A DNA stretch of 64,000 bases, taken from positions 1 through 64,000 of the forward strand of contig BDIU01000386.1 of the NCBI GenBank assembly GCA_002118135.1, in the 5' to 3' direction. Below, piece after piece: positions 1 to 13,600 of the stretch; position 1 is the stretch's first letter; each line of letters opens with the position of its first letter. A model generated the notes under the pieces. That model did not search any database, was not told the DNA's origin, and saw only the letters and a program-made list of their open reading frames with translations. Both the position numbers and the translations under genes were made by a program. Source of the stretch: Trebouxia sp. TZW2008. Its lineage: Eukaryota > Chlorophyta > Trebouxiophyceae > Trebouxiales > Trebouxiaceae.

Positions 1-710
1 CTCTCCCGTGTTTCGCCTTACGTTGGCAGGGTGGGGTCTCTCCCGTTTTCTCCCCTAATGGCCCTCTTGTACATGTGTGGCCAACAAAATAGCAGCGAGC
101 CTTGTATTTGCAATTCCTTAGGTTTGGATCTGTTGAATGATGTATGTTGATTTGCAGCACTAAGCTGCGCTCAGTAGAGACATGCAGCCGTTATTTATAC
201 AGGCGTCTGTTGATTAGGCATGGCATTGTTGGTGGATGAGTTGTACGCAACAGTGGCTTGATACAATTTGAAGTTGATCAACAAAAACCTCAACCGTCTT
301 TGTAACAACTTGTTTACCTCAGGCTGCGCATATAGCGCTTCTGTAATGAACTTCTGCTTTGATGATTGACTTGAGCACATTGTCACTTTGCATGCTCCAC
401 AGTAGCGCCCAAAAGGGGCATGCACACATGCATGACATTTAAGCGAATGCTGCAGCTAGCTCAACTTCATATTTCACTGCACGCTAAACTTGGCTTTCTG
501 CATCTTTTATCTATGGAAGTACTGTCTATATCACTACAGTCAACCAACCATAGGTGCATGATCACTGTGTATGGTTCTTGCTGGCGTCTCACTGCCTGCC
601 AGCTTTGCATGCTGCTTCTGTGATTTCAAGATTTATGCATAGTTTAGCTACAAGCTGCCACCATACAAGCCATGATACACAGCAGAAACATAGATTCTAT
701 TTTGCAAGGT

Positions 711-3395
711 CTACCTTGTTACAAAGTACAGGATGGTTCCATTGTACAAAGCATGTGCGAGGATGGGCGCAATTAAATTTCCCTCAGCCGCAACAGTAAC
801 AGTGCCCAAGGACACTCCCAGCGCAGTCAGGGTCAGCACATCACCAGGTGACAAATGCGCACCAGCAAATACCAAAGCTTGCACAAACACCTGCAGGCAG
901 ACATTCTGTGCTGAGTTTTGTGCATCAAAAGATATTATACCAGCGCAGTCAGGAGTAGCACATCACCAGATGACAAACCTGCACCAGCAAACACCAAAGC
1001 TTGCACAAGTACCTGCAGGCATGCATTCCCCATTGTGCTTTGTACAAGAGTACAAAGCGATGCAGCCTGACCTGGCCTGTTGGCGTGCTGTGCTGTTCTG
1101 GCCTATTGCTAAGCAGAAGTCTCCCATGCAGTGCAATGAAAAGCAGTGTAGATGCGGGCGTACAGTATGTGTTGGTGCTTAACTGCTGCAGGTATAGGCA
1201 GCCACTTGGTGAGGGAAGGAAGCCAGAAGTCCCAGCAGCTGACTCCAACTACAGGCCTCTTGAACTTTCAGAAAGTGCCAAATGCTGCAAGATATGTTCA
1301 AGCGCTGCCTATGAGGGTGAATGGGTTACTCACTGCTGCAGGGGTTGGCAGCCACTTTGTCAGAGAAGGCAGCAGGAGGCCGCGGTAGGTATATTCCTCA
1401 AGCAGTGGAGCGCCCAGGATGCTAGTCACTGCAATGGCTGAGAGTGTTATGGTCTGGCCATCACCCAGTAGGGTCTTCACTGTTCCTGTACAGCATGTAT
1501 ACATATAGTGCTTAGCCATCTCAAGACATGTCTGGTGCAACAACAGGAGGTGAAGCTTGGACAATTACTTGAAAGGGTCTTCACTGGTCTTGCACAGCAG
1601 ATCAGACACACTCAACAATTTGACTGAGAAGCAATGGGCTGCTCAGGATACTGGTAGCTGCAATGGCTTGCAGTGTGACATTTTGGCCATCGCTTAAAAG
1701 GGTCTTCACTGTTCCTGTATAGCACGAATGCATGTTGTGAGTTGCCGTAGCAAACTGTCATCTGTGCAGCAGCACAAGGTCAAGGCCAGCCAACTGCTGA
1801 GCAGGGTTTGAACAGTCTTGCACAGGAGATCAGACACACATGATACTTTGACTGAGAAGCAATGGGCTGCTCAGGATACTGGTAGCTGCAAGGGCTGAAA
1901 GTGTTACGGTCTGGCCATCACCTGATAGGATCTTCACAGTTCCTGTATGGCATGGCATGACTGCAACGACTTGGAGGTCATCCAATATCAAGATGGGCAA
2001 TAATGCAAAAGCTGCAGGGCAGGCACTACTGTGCAGGCCTATCAGTTCTTAGTCTGCACACGTCAGCAGAATGTGCAAACTGCAACGTCCATTAACATGA
2101 CAGGCCCAAGCTTTTCACAAGATCTGCCTGCAAGGGCTGCTGACATTTGGCCCAATTGCCCGTCAGAGTGGCAACTGGACAGGAATGTGATCATGTTTGA
2201 AAATTAAATAAAACCCAAGCAACTCCATCTTCCCCTCCAGCGCCCACACATAGATCAAAAAGCTTGGTTGAGACTGGAGAGTGATATATCGTACCCGTGT
2301 TCTGGCCCTCAGTTCCTCCAAGGACTGCAGAAGCTAGCAGGGTGAGGCACAGGGCTGTGACCCCCCCACTGATCCCCAACCCCACCCCCTCTGCATTCAG
2401 CTTGTACTTGTACCTGCACATCAAGAAAATGCTGAGACTAAAGTATAGCCATGCTGCAACTGTTTGCATATGTAGTACAACAGTTTCTGTAATATCTGTA
2501 ATGCTGCGCTTAACTGCACGCTTAACGCTTGGGTCACAGTACAAATAAAGTGTAATTCGTGCATTTGTAGCAAGTCAGTGCAGCTGATACATGCATGCAC
2601 CATGATGCTTAGCTTTGCTGACGATGCATTAGTCAATGTCACATGGTTGCTGTGTTTTCACAAATGTTGAGTATTGATGTGTGTGTTGAAACATAGCATT
2701 TTGGCTGAAAGGGCAGAGTGACCCTCCTTCTGCTCAATGTCAACAGACAGGTGCACAGCAGGACAAACAACAGCATATCTCAATCCATGCAAAGGCCGGC
2801 CAGCAGCTTCAAGCAGTTATGCAGGGTGGGGTTGCTGTGTAAAACAGCTCACAGCTAGGCAAGACCGACCCTTATTAAAGACAACACACTCAGCTAGATG
2901 CATTGGTAGAGAAGCAACTAGTGCATGCAATCTCGTTTGGACACAATACACTGCTTCCCAGGGTGCACTTGTCATGTGACAGGCATGACAGCCACAGAAT
3001 CTAGGGTATAACCTTACAGACATGGGTCGTGTGGCACTCACCTACTGGTGGAATAACAGAGGCATGAGGAAGTGGTGCACATTTGATGTGACAGGCATGG
3101 GCCTCATAGCAGTTTCAAAGTACAGCACAGGTATGGGTTGTTGTGTGGCAATCACCTACCAGTTGGGAGGCAGAAGTTCAAAGAGCTTCAATGCACACCC
3201 CAACCAGAACCAGTGATCCAAGGTGATGTGGCAGGCACGCCCCTCACAGCAATTGGAAGGTAAGACTGCAGAAATGGGTTGTGTGGCACTCACCTACCAG
3301 TTGGGTGGCAGAGGCTTGTAGGGCTTCAGCGCACGCCTCACAATCAGTAGTGCGCCTATCAGCTTGAGGAACTGAACAGCAGCTGCTGTCAACGC
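711..3395 (-). CDS. CPBP (CAAX-type) intramembrane metalloprotease, 3' exons
   Basis: Four exons join in phase on the minus strand: 3298-3395, 2295-2413, 1334-1485 and 711-890, with stop TAG at 711-713. The 1334-1485 exon encodes the family signature EEYTYRG (EExxxR), where the paired glutamates are catalytic or metal-binding in CPBP/Rce1-like proteases. The last exon carries the second conserved block (FAGAHLS, the His motif) and the third (AHALYNG, the H/N motif). Hydrophobic segments lie in the 2295-2413 exon and around the motifs, so this is a polytopic membrane enzyme. Plant and algal members are mostly plastid proteins; that location is inferred here. The start is not resolved: a likely upstream exon lies at about 4504-4551, but its phase does not join 3395 directly, so at least one more exon is missing. 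Family confidence is high; the full extent is not. Confidence 0.82.
925..1012 (-). repeat. Acceptor-side copy of the last CPBP exon
   Basis: This segment matches the first ~85 bp of exon 711-890 and the intron end before it, including CTGCAG|GT and the codons for QALVFAGA. It lies upstream of the real exon in transcript order and then decays. It is a pseudo-exon that keeps a usable-looking acceptor. Confidence 0.75.
1620..1942 (-). repeat. Two acceptor-side copies of the EExxxR exon of the CPBP gene
   Basis: Segments ending at 1714 and 1942 repeat the intron end and roughly the first 95 bp of exon 1334-1485 (codons for KTLL.DGQ and TSIL). They sit 229 and 228 bp apart, upstream of the true exon. 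Both stop before the catalytic EEYTYRG codons, so they cannot replace it. A donor-side fragment of the same exon (about 1184-1235) lies downstream, and the 3298-3395 exon also has a copy on each side (3422-3472 and 3155-3190). Confidence 0.8.
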
Positions 3396-4503
3396 CTGCA
3401 GTGAATGCACGCCTACAGTCAGCAGAGCGCCTATCAGCTTGGGAAACTGAAAAGCAGCTGCTGTCAATGCCTGAAGTGCATGCAAGCTGGCCAGTCAGTC
3501 CTTTTGAAGAAGCATTGCGGGCAAGGCGTTGCATATACAACAACACACCAACTGTGAAAGCAGGACATCCAGGCAACAAAGTACATGCAGCTGATGTGTA
3601 CACCTAGTGTCTAATATGACTGTATAGTGGTGGCAGGTCTACAGGTGACTCAGCGTCCTGCTTTGTCATCAGCATATATGTGAGCAGTCAGGAAAGCCCA
3701 AGCAGGTCAGGAGCAAGTCAATGGGCGTCTGGGATATGTCAGACTGCACATGGATACACATGCTGCATGGGGCCAGGGCTGATCAGTAAACGTTCTGAGT
3801 GCCTCAGACACCCGTATCATATCATAATATTGTACCATATGCAAAACTATGTTTGGGCTGTAGGTTCAGAGGCTTTAGGGTTTGCCTTTGTCTGGCTAGC
3901 CAAATACTTAAGACCCTGAACCCCACCTTCCTTCAACAATCCCTAAAACCTTGAGTCAGGCCTCGATATGATACTTTGATTCGATACGTGTGTCTGAGGC
4001 TCTGAAAGAGCTGAAACAGGCAGACTGCAGAGGGCAGGGCTGCTCAATTCAGTCCTGCCGTGCCTGACGCACTTGCACATCCTGTGCAGCTGTACTGTGT
4101 TTGAACTTGAATGCGGATTTGGAGAAGGGAACAACAGCCTGGCACAGTCAAACAGTAAGCATCTTTGGCAAGCAAATCATTGACGAATGTCAGCTGCTGG
4201 CTCTTACTTTGTCAGACATGCTTGTTTCTGCTAAGCTGAGGCCTCTCAGCTGGGTCAGCAGGGGCACGCCTGCACACATGCGCCATGATTACTCATGGCA
4301 GCTACAGCCATGTGACTCCACCGCTGCCGCTCAAAGGAGCTTTTGTTGGCAATTCTCACAGCAAGCAAGCTTGTTAACCTGTGTTAGGTACTCATTGAGT
4401 TACACAGCAGAGATCAAAACAATAGTCAAATGAGGCGAGGAATGCAATATGAGTCCAATCAATCATATGCAAAGGAAGCGCGCTGAAAATTTGTGCTTAC
4501 TGA

Positions 4504-4551
4504 TGGCCTCTAGAGCCCAGATTTGCAGCATGGTCGTCACCACTTTCCTGC
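4504..4551 (-). CDS. Possible upstream exon of the CPBP gene
   Basis: On the minus strand an acceptor CTTGCAG and a donor GTAAGC flank about 48 bp that encode a short amphipathic run, VVTTMLQIWALEAI. Position and strand suit the N-terminal half of the CPBP protease downstream of it. The exit phase (1) does not match the next recognised exon at 3298-3395 (phase 0), so an intermediate exon would be needed. This is a guess from splice signals only. Confidence 0.3.
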
Positions 4552-5469
4552 AAGACAAAGCAGTCATGTGACGCGCTTCACGGCTCATCCATGGGGACTA
4601 TACAGCATACAGCAACTGCATGCTTGAGAGTGTGAGGGTGGCTGGACTTTAGGTTTACTCCAGTAGCAAACAGCTGAAGTTGTGTGTCAATACATGCAGA
4701 GGCAAATGTACAGGTGTCACATGCAAGGGTGGTGCAACTGACTGTGTTACAAGCATATGCTGGACCAGCTGGGCGACGCCAATCTGCTGCATGATAAGCT
4801 ATGCCAAGAAGCTTACTTCAGTACCTTGCATCCCAGGGGACCTGCCATCGAGGTAGAGGCCCTTCATCCTACAAGCATGTTCTGTACTGAGTCAGTGATT
4901 AGCCTCAGTGATTTGAACCATCAGCGAGTAGGTGATGTGATGACATGCGCAAATTTGCGCGCAAGTGCACCTGTGTGTCGTTTGAAGGTCCAGATGCATC
5001 AAGCTGCTGAGGGTCCCGCGGTACGTCCTGCAAGTCGACTGATCTCTGAGCAGTTGTGGACAGCAAAGCGTGTCGACAAGCGTCCAGAACCAGGGACTGT
5101 TGACGTTGACCACCTTTTCAGTGGCACAGCAAGCAATTAACGAACAATTTCGCACGCGTAAGGGTGCGCTGCAAAAGCATGCTGGGGGTTCCTGAAACTG
5201 ATGTTTTCGGTGACAGGCTACCAGCTGTTGGCGAAAATTGCCGAGAAGTGTGCGAAATGATTGCCGTGCATGAAGGGCTGTGATACAGCAGGACGTTTGA
5301 ATCGACATGCCGGTGCCAAAAACAGATGTCGCCTTGCATGCGCCCTGTGTTGCTGCTCACACGAAAGTGAAGTTTCTTTCATGCGTACTTTCTGCCACTC
5401 ACATTGCGAACAGCCTCTGATCAGCCTTGCAATTGGTCACATCGTGACGCTTAGTCTCGTCTTTAACAA

Positions 5470-6658
5470 ATGAAAGATAGCCCCGGAGACGACAAAAGCT
5501 GCGGCAGGTTAGCCTTGACATCTGACCTATGGTCACGCATCTTAGCCTGTTTGAGCACTGATCACCCAGATGACCGCAGCCGGGAACGCAGCTGGAAGCA
5601 AATGCGAATGTATAAGCGATATTCAGGAACTACTCAATGTGAGCTGGTGTGCAAAGTCTTCAACACCTTATACGCAAGACATGTGTCTGGACTCTCGCAT
5701 CCGGAAGCTCTCTCAAGCATTGCTGTGCCTGGGCTGCTCTCGCTTTGGCTGATCTCAAAATGCCCCTGGAAACCACTGCTTGCAGCAGCTTTGATCAGTC
5801 CACCTTGGAGATATTGCAATCCTTCAGCAGCCTTGTCCAGTGTTCGCTAGTGGCACTGTCATGAGACTTGAGCCTTTACAAAGCTTACCATTTTTGACCA
5901 GGCTGTATGTGAGTGGTAGATTCACAAACATACACAAGCTGGCACACTTGACAAGTCTGGAGTTGCAAGACGCGGAGGTTGTTGCTGTGGAAGACTGCAG
6001 ATTTGCTTCTGGACTAGTAGAGCTGTCACTTACAGATAGCAATCTTAAAGGCTTGCACAGAAAGTCTTTATCTGCCTGTTTGCTCTTGTCATTTCTGAGT
6101 TTGGACAAGTCCAGTTTGATAGATGCTCATGACAATTTATATTTTGCCGCAAACTTGGCAATGCCTCTGCAGCTCAATAGGCTCAAGCAGCTCAGCGTGT
6201 TGCAATTGACTAGTGTATTTGCGTTTCGGATGCCGCAGTTGGATTGGGTCTTTGCCCTCACATCCCTGCAAGCCCTCAGCCTGAGTGCTACACAGTGTAA
6301 ACCAAACTTGATTGAGAGAGCTCACAATTTGACAGATCTCACTCATCTTACCTTGCAAGCAACGTACAAGTGGCCAGTTCTTCATTTGAACTGTCAGTCA
6401 AATCAGATGCAGGCTTTGCAACGCCTTGAATTTGACAGTCTAAATCTTGTAGTGTCAAAGGAAAGTGCTGTTGGCCTTTTGCAGCTTGATAAGTTGACCT
6501 TCCTGTCTTTTCATGTCCCCTGCCCACTAGAGTTGGATAGCCAGATCACAGTAGCCGCACTTGTCTACCAGCTTGCTAGGCTGAAGCCTCATACCAAAGT
6601 GCTGATGAACGGGTCTTCTTTGCAGCACCATCTTGATTTGCCTTCAAGTTCCCAGTGA
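5470..6658 (+). pseudogene. F-box/leucine-rich-repeat protein, frame-broken
   Basis: Frame 1 from ATG 5470 encodes an F-box-like N-terminus (DLWSRILACL followed by ELVCKVFNTL, the usual leucine, cysteine and hydrophobic spacing). Frame 3 then carries an LRR-like stretch (LEILQSFSSLV) up to 5864. Frame 2 from about 5840 to the TGA at 6658 encodes roughly 270 residues of degenerate LRRs with LxxL spacing (for example LAHLTSLELQDAEV and LTDLTHLTLQAT). Such proteins normally recruit substrates to SCF ubiquitin ligases. Two frame changes within 400 bp, with no convincing intron between them, suggest either a recent pseudogene or two sequencing indels. Unlike its neighbours the LRR part is a single uninterrupted exon. 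The LRR call is firm, the F-box call moderate. Confidence 0.6.
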
Positions 6659-7627
6659 AATACATTTTGTACTCTCACACAATTGAGCAAGGCTCATGCA
6701 GTTGAGTACTTTGCCATGCTTGGTACACTAGCCTGGGTTTGCAAATGATCATGTCCATGTTTTAACTTAATTCAGCTTACAAGCATTGAGTTCAGCTGTA
6801 CTGGCCAGTACATGGCAACTGCCCTGGTGGAGTTCAGCAACAAGTGGCCTTGTCTCGAAGGTGTCAACCTGCTGTCGAACGCTGCACATGGAGTCATCTA
6901 GAGCAGGTGAGCTGACGCCCTGTAAAACAGGTGAAGCTTCAGTCTCACCTGCATGCTGAAGCTTGATCAATTGAGTGTCATCGTTTGTCCATCATGATGC
7001 AATGCAATGCTGATACATTGAATGCTGTAGACCCTTGATGACAATGCGGCTTCAGGACCAAGGCATTGGCGTGTGCATACCATCTGACCAAGTGGATGCC
7101 AACTGGTCATCGTAACACTACTCTTGCATGCATGCATGCAACATTTGCATGGAAGAGAAGACATCCTTAAAGTTTGCAATCTCGGGCAGAGCTCATTTTG
7201 CAATTGCAAAGCGCTTCCTTGTCTTGTATGCTCCCCCCCTCGGAAGCATGCATCTCAGCACTATCAAGCTGTCCAATGAAGTAATAACAGCCCAAGGCAT
7301 GGGAGGCTGGCTTGCTGACTTGTCAACATACCGGATCAGATTTTATGACTAATGCAAGCTTTTTTTTTTGGTTCCACACTTTTGAATCTGTTGTCAGCGA
7401 ATATTCCGTTGCCCCTCGACTGTACGCAATCGACTTCCAGCTTTTAGTCAGCATGTGTATCAGACTTCGCTCTGCAGCAGCTGAACGTCTGTCGCCTAAA
7501 GGCGCCTACTCTGTCGCGGGCGCACGCGAGTTTGCAGCTCGCGTAGGGCCGTCTACTCGGGGACACCATCGGACACATATAACGAACTGTGCCAAGGCTC
7601 GCCGTTCCGAGAGCACCCGGTTAGGTC
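6659..7627. other. Intergenic, no recognisable gene
   Basis: Short open frames exist on both strands, but none shows a family motif or a coherent exon. A short alternating GCATGCATGCA stretch lies near 7127-7140. The sequence becomes GC-richer from about 7490, as expected for the 5' region of the transporter that starts at 7628. Confidence 0.5.
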
Positions 7628-10600
7628 ATGGCGACAAGAGGCCAAATAACCGAGAAAGCGGTGCTCGTTCACGAAGATGAGTACCGCAAGACGTTCCCGA
7701 CGGAGTCGTATGTCAACGAGACGTACTGGGCTGACCTGCCCTTCGGCCAGCGCGCTCGCTGGATGTTTTCTCAGCAGGTGATCCAAATAGTAGAACCTCC
7801 GCTTGGACACCGGACTGCGGTCTAGATCAGTGCCCATCCATGACCTATGTCGTCCACTGAAGTTTTGGGCCCTTGCAGTTGGAAGAGGAAAAGAATGAGC
7901 TAAAGGCAGTATGGAGAATATTCAAACAGGTGTGTTGTAGCTTTTGGTCAGAATACTATGTGTACCACAGTCAATGCATGCCACATTGTGGATAGCAAGG
8001 TGGCTCATGGCTGCTCCATGCCTTACCAAACTTGTATGCAAGTTGCAACAACAATTTGCCTTCCCTATTGCAGCTCATATATCATGACTCCAAGATGACT
8101 CACCTTGTATCTGCATCTGGGGAAGACTGATGCATTTACCGCTCATTTTGCTATTTTTACAGGATCCACTGGAGCCGTTTGTGATTTTCTGGAAAAGATA
8201 TGTGATTTCTGGAATGGGCCTCTTCACAGAGGGCTATGTCCTGTTCTCCATCACAAATATCCACACCCTGTTTCAGCAGTCCTACAAGCCTTGTTGGAAG
8301 ACGTGAGCATCACCAATCCTCATTTTACTCTTTCTGAATGAGACTAAACTTTGCACTAGTATGTGCTGCAAAGATACCACAAGCGTCCGAGGGTCGCACT
8401 GACAGTCTCTGCGTCAGTCTCATTCACTCCTGTCTCCAGCTTTGAGTAGGCCCTGCATGCTTTGACCACAATGCATTGAATGTTGATACCAGCTCAATGC
8501 AAGTTGTTTTTGCATGAATGGCCATGCAAGTCATGCTGTTGATCACACAGGACTGGGAAATTGCAAGGCAGTCAACATCAGTCTGCCACCTGTGAAGCAA
8601 CAGAAAAAGTCAGAAGCACTTGCGTCTAAGCGTATGCAAGAAACACATGACCTCAAAGCAGCAGCAAAATGGCTGGTCAAAGTGACTAATCGCCACACTG
8701 TCATTGCTGCAGGTTCACTGAGTGCAGTGAGGTGTGGACTGAGACAACAGACTACTTCCAGGTGGTGGGAATCATCATAGGCCAGATCCTTGTGGGGTTC
8801 ATTGGGGACTATGTTGGCAGGCGCTGGGGTATGATTCAGGTGATGCACCATCTTGATGTTGACAGCTAGGAAGTGACACTGATAGAGTCGGCAGAAGCTG
8901 AGGGTGAAATCTCAGCCAACTCATGCTCAGACTCCTGACAATGACAATGGCCTTAGAGAATACTGCAATCATGCTTCTGCAGGACAGTCATACTGTTTGT
9001 TGCAATGGGCACCACCTTTAATGCTAGAGTCAGCTCAGACTGCTGACAGTGATCACAACCTTGCAGGATGCAGTGATCATGCTTCTTGGAGCTATCATGC
9101 TGTCTGTGGCAACAGGCACCACCATCAATGGCTGGGTCATCATGCATCCCATCACACAGCTTAGTGCATAGCATGGCAGTGAACAGCCTTGTTGTGCTGC
9201 TGACAGTGATATTGGCCTTGCAGGACGCTGTGATCATGTTGCTGGGAGCTATCATGCTGTCTGTGGCAACAGGCACCACCATCAATGGCTGGGTCATCAT
9301 GCATCCCATCACACAGCTCAGAGCATGGCAAGTCAGTGAACAGCCTTGTTGTGCTGCTGACAGTGACATTGGCCTTGCAGGACGCTGTGATCATGTTGCT
9401 GGGAGCTATCATGCTGTCTGTGGCAACAGGCACCACCATCAATGGCTGGGTCATCATGTATGCCATCTCACAGCTCGTGTATGGCGTGGGAGTTGGCGGT
9501 AAGCATTCTTGTCATTGACTTTGTTGGTTCTTGTTCTTCAAGTACGCCCATCATTTGTGTGTATTTTGCTCATCATTCTATGGACTTCTGGTGGTCAGTC
9601 ACAGATAGTGTTTTAGGCGTAACACATGCGGTATGCCTGTTTGCGTTTATACACATGGATCTCATGAAACTGCCTATGGTTCACATGCTGCTGCTTTGAA
9701 ACATCTCTAGTGCGACACATGCAATTCAGCCGTACTAAAAGCAGCTTCTGAGTATCCTGTAAATCTGCAATGGCGTGTATGTACCACTGCCGCAACAGCA
9801 ACATGTACCGACAGTAGATCACACATTCATCCAACTTGATGCGTGATGACTCAATATCATGTGCATACCACGTGCAATAATAGTCGCAAGTGCCATTTGC
9901 AGCATGTATGATCACTCAGTTGCGTGTGCTGACCAACTGCAGGTGAGTACCCAATGACAGGGACATCTGCAGCAGAGAAAGAAACTCCTGGCAGCAGAGC
10001 AGACAAGCTACACAGAGGCCGCAATGTGGTGCTGGCTTTCACCATGCAGGTTAGTCACTTTTAGTTTTCTCGTTGCTGTGTGATCTGCAATTGGTTTAGT
10101 TGAAACAGACAATCTACACAGAGGCCGCAATGTGGTGCTGGCCTTCACCATGCAGGTTTATCACTTTTGGTTTTCTGTTGCTGTGTGATCTGTAGTTTCA
10201 TTGAAGCAGACAAGCTAACATAGAGGCCGCATTTCGGTGCTGGTCTTCACCATGCAGGCCTGCTGTTCTGCTTCTTCTTGCTGTGCATGAGTTTTATGAC
10301 GTCCAGCTGTAGTCTGACAGGCATCAGGGTTGCATTGTATCAATCTGCCTGTTGCAGTGCATGATCTGTTTCACATGCAGTTGCAGTGAAAATCGGACAA
10401 GTTACATAGAGGCCGCAATGTGGTGATGGCTTTCACCATGCAGGTTGATCAAACTTGTTCTTCTTGTTGCTGTGAGTGATCTTCAGCTCCATTCAAGCCC
10501 GCAAGCTGCACCATGGCTGCAATATGCTGACTGCTCTTTCATTGCAGGTCTGCTGAATCTCTGTTTGACTTACGTGATCTGCAAATTCTTTTTAGCAGAG

Positions 10601-13600
10601 TAGCTGCATTGGGGCTGTTGGTCCTGGACTTCACGGTGCAACTGGGCTGCCCCTGTTTGTCTTGCATTGCATGTATGTTCCCTTCTGGAAGTTGATAGGG
10701 CATTAGGTTGCTTCCCAGGCTGCAATTCGGAATTGGCCTTTGCTGTGTGCAACATTTTCAGCTTGATATATCTTTCTAAGTTGAAACATCAGTCCATTGC
10801 CTTCTATCTGTGTATGCCTGTGTGCATCACTTTGTTCTGCTGCAAGATATATTTTCCTAATTGAAAGGTCAACCTCCTCCTGATCTGTGTATGTGTGCGT
10901 CTGTCACAGGGTTGGGGTCAGCTGGCCAATCTGGGGGTGCTGATGGTGGGGCTGTTGGCCTTCAACAGCAAGGGCAGTGGCCCCTACAGTCATGGGGCAG
11001 CTGGAGCCACCTACAGATTCTCCTTCGCCTTCATTGCTGTCTTCATTGCATGGCTGGCGTATTACCGTACTTGGCGTATGAAGGGTGCTGACTCCAGGCT
11101 TCAGGCAGCCAAGCAGAAGCGTCTGGTAAGAACTACGGTTTCCCTTGCCTTGTTGCCACTGCCACATATCAGGCAATGGCACGCACAGACCTTGTGCTCG
11201 CCCTTCAATATAATATGAATTACAGTCTCCAATAAAGATTGCCATCAGTCCTATATCTTTGCCTGCACCCAAGGAATTGTCACATCAAGTTTTCCAGCTG
11301 TTGCAACTTTGCTGCATGCTGCATCATTTCAAACTGCATCTTACTGATTTTGTTCACCATTCTGTAGCAACCGTCTTTTGACCCTCAAACTCACCACAGA
11401 CTGATGCATGAATTGTCTGTGGTGTTTACAAAGTAACTTAACAATGCTGAACAGTCATAGTTGTTGCAAAAAGTTCAAGGGGTTGTCTGTCTCCCATGTT
11501 TGCTTAATCGCAAAGTCAAAGACCAAATTCAAGTTTCAGATTGGGTTGTTGAGTAAGAGTTGAAAAGGCAAAATGGCTATTAAGTCTCATGACAAGCTCC
11601 TATCATACCTCACTTGTGACTATGCCATACACTTGTTGTGATGCAGGCAGAAGGGAAAAAGGACAACGGTGCCTTTGGGTTGCTGATTCGGCATTTCTGG
11701 CATCGCCTCATTGGAACGTGTCTGTCCTGGTTCTGCAACGACTTCATGTTCTACGGCAATGCCACTTTCAGAACAGTCTTTATTGGGTAAGCTGCTGCTT
11801 GTGCATTGCTGCTTTTTGCTGTGCATACAATTGGGTTGCTGCTTCAGCACTTCTGGTGTCGCCTTGTCGAAACGTGTCCGTCCTGGTTCTGCAACGACTT
11901 CATGTTTTATGGCAATGCCACTCTCAGAACAATGTCATTCGGTAAGCTTCTGCTCATGCATTGCTACCTTTTGCGGTGCACACAATTGGAGTGCTGATTG
12001 GCATTTCTGGCGCCGGCGTATTGAAATGTGTTTGTCCTGATTCTGCAACGACTTCATGTTCTATGGCAACGCTACGTTCAGAACAGTGGGTAAGCTGCTG
12101 CTTGTGCTTCGCTGCTTTTTTGCTGTGTACGCAGTTGGTCTTGAAAGTCATGAGCTTATTGCGTGTGCTTCCTGCCTTGTGCATAAACATTTGCTCTTGA
12201 CTGGTATTTGCATAGCTTCAGCAGAACCTTGACCTCAAGGGTTTGTAGGGCATGAATTTGGTACACAGCACCGCATGGCGTCGCATTGCATTTGCATTGC
12301 ATGGCGTTCATTGCCTTTGCATTTGCTGCGTGCATGACTGGAGACTGCGGAAAGGCACAGACATAATTGAGTCCATGTCAGTACATTAACAGTACATTCA
12401 TAACAGTACATGCATACCTACAATGAAGTGACCTGACAAGAAACATTGCAATGCTAAGCATTCTGTTGATCTCCCAACAAAATTGGCCTGGCAGTGCCAA
12501 TAGAGCATTTCTGCACCAGTGGGTACGTTACGAAAATTGCAACGACTGCAGAAGCCTTGTGTACACCGCTATACTGCATGCCCGCTGAACAAATTACGCA
12601 CGTGGTCTGCCATAGCCAGTGAAGAGAAAGTGACTCAAAGCAATCATCACTGCAGAATTCTGGTGGGCCCCAATGCATCAGTCATGACAAACTGGCTCTG
12701 GAATCTACTCAACGTGGGCGTCTCGCTCTTTGGCTACCACTTTGCGGCTTTCTCAATAGACTGGAAGTGGTACGGCAGGAAGCGTATGCAGGCGAGTAAT
12801 CACTGTTCTAGTGCTAGTTGGTCAAATGTATGTCGGTGAAATCTGTGCGCTTCAGCAGACACTGTACTATTGATCTGGTTGGCTGATTGCATGGAAAGGC
12901 AACATAACTCGTCATCTGTTTGCATGTCTGTCCTTTTCTGCTACCAACAAAATAGTGTATTTACTTACATGCTGGCTGAGACTGCCAGCAAGGTGCTGTG
13001 GCCTAGTGTATGACCTTGTTTGCCAGTACCCAGTCCAAGGGGTCATGTCCTGTTATGACAGTCTGGGCTGCCTCTTGAGACAGAGGCTCGCAATATGACG
13101 CCTACCGGCATGAATTTGCTTTTTATTTTTCTTTCCTAACAGAGTTTGTTTGGCAGTCATGACCTGACAGAGTGGGAAGCTCAGCTTTGTGTAGCTTGCA
13201 CCCAGTGTGTGATGCTGGATTGCGTGACTCATTCACACACGTACCCAACTGTGATGATGACACACAAAGTGTTTCATGCCGGCAATTGATTTCTTAAACG
13301 CCATTTTGTTTCTGTTGCCAGCCGCTGTTTGTCACACACTGACTGGTAGCACCACTGGCATTAATGTGTAGTGTGTCTATGCCTCACTGAACCATATTGA
13401 TGATGCATCACTTATCCTTTTTGCAGGCAGTAGGTTTCTTGGCAGACTTCATTCTGTTTCTATTGCCAGCTGCTCTTTGGGACACTCTGACCGGCAGTAT
13501 CACTGGAACCAAGGTGTTCCAGTTCATCTACTTCTTCTCTTCTTTCTGGAACCAGTTTGGCCCCAACTGCACCACCTTCCTTGTAGCTGGTAAGCCCCTG

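Noticed and set aside
8953..9518. Overlapping open frames on both strands of about 100-138 codons
   Set aside because: They are by-products of the 157-bp repeats of transporter exon 5; the same nonsense peptide recurs with each copy.
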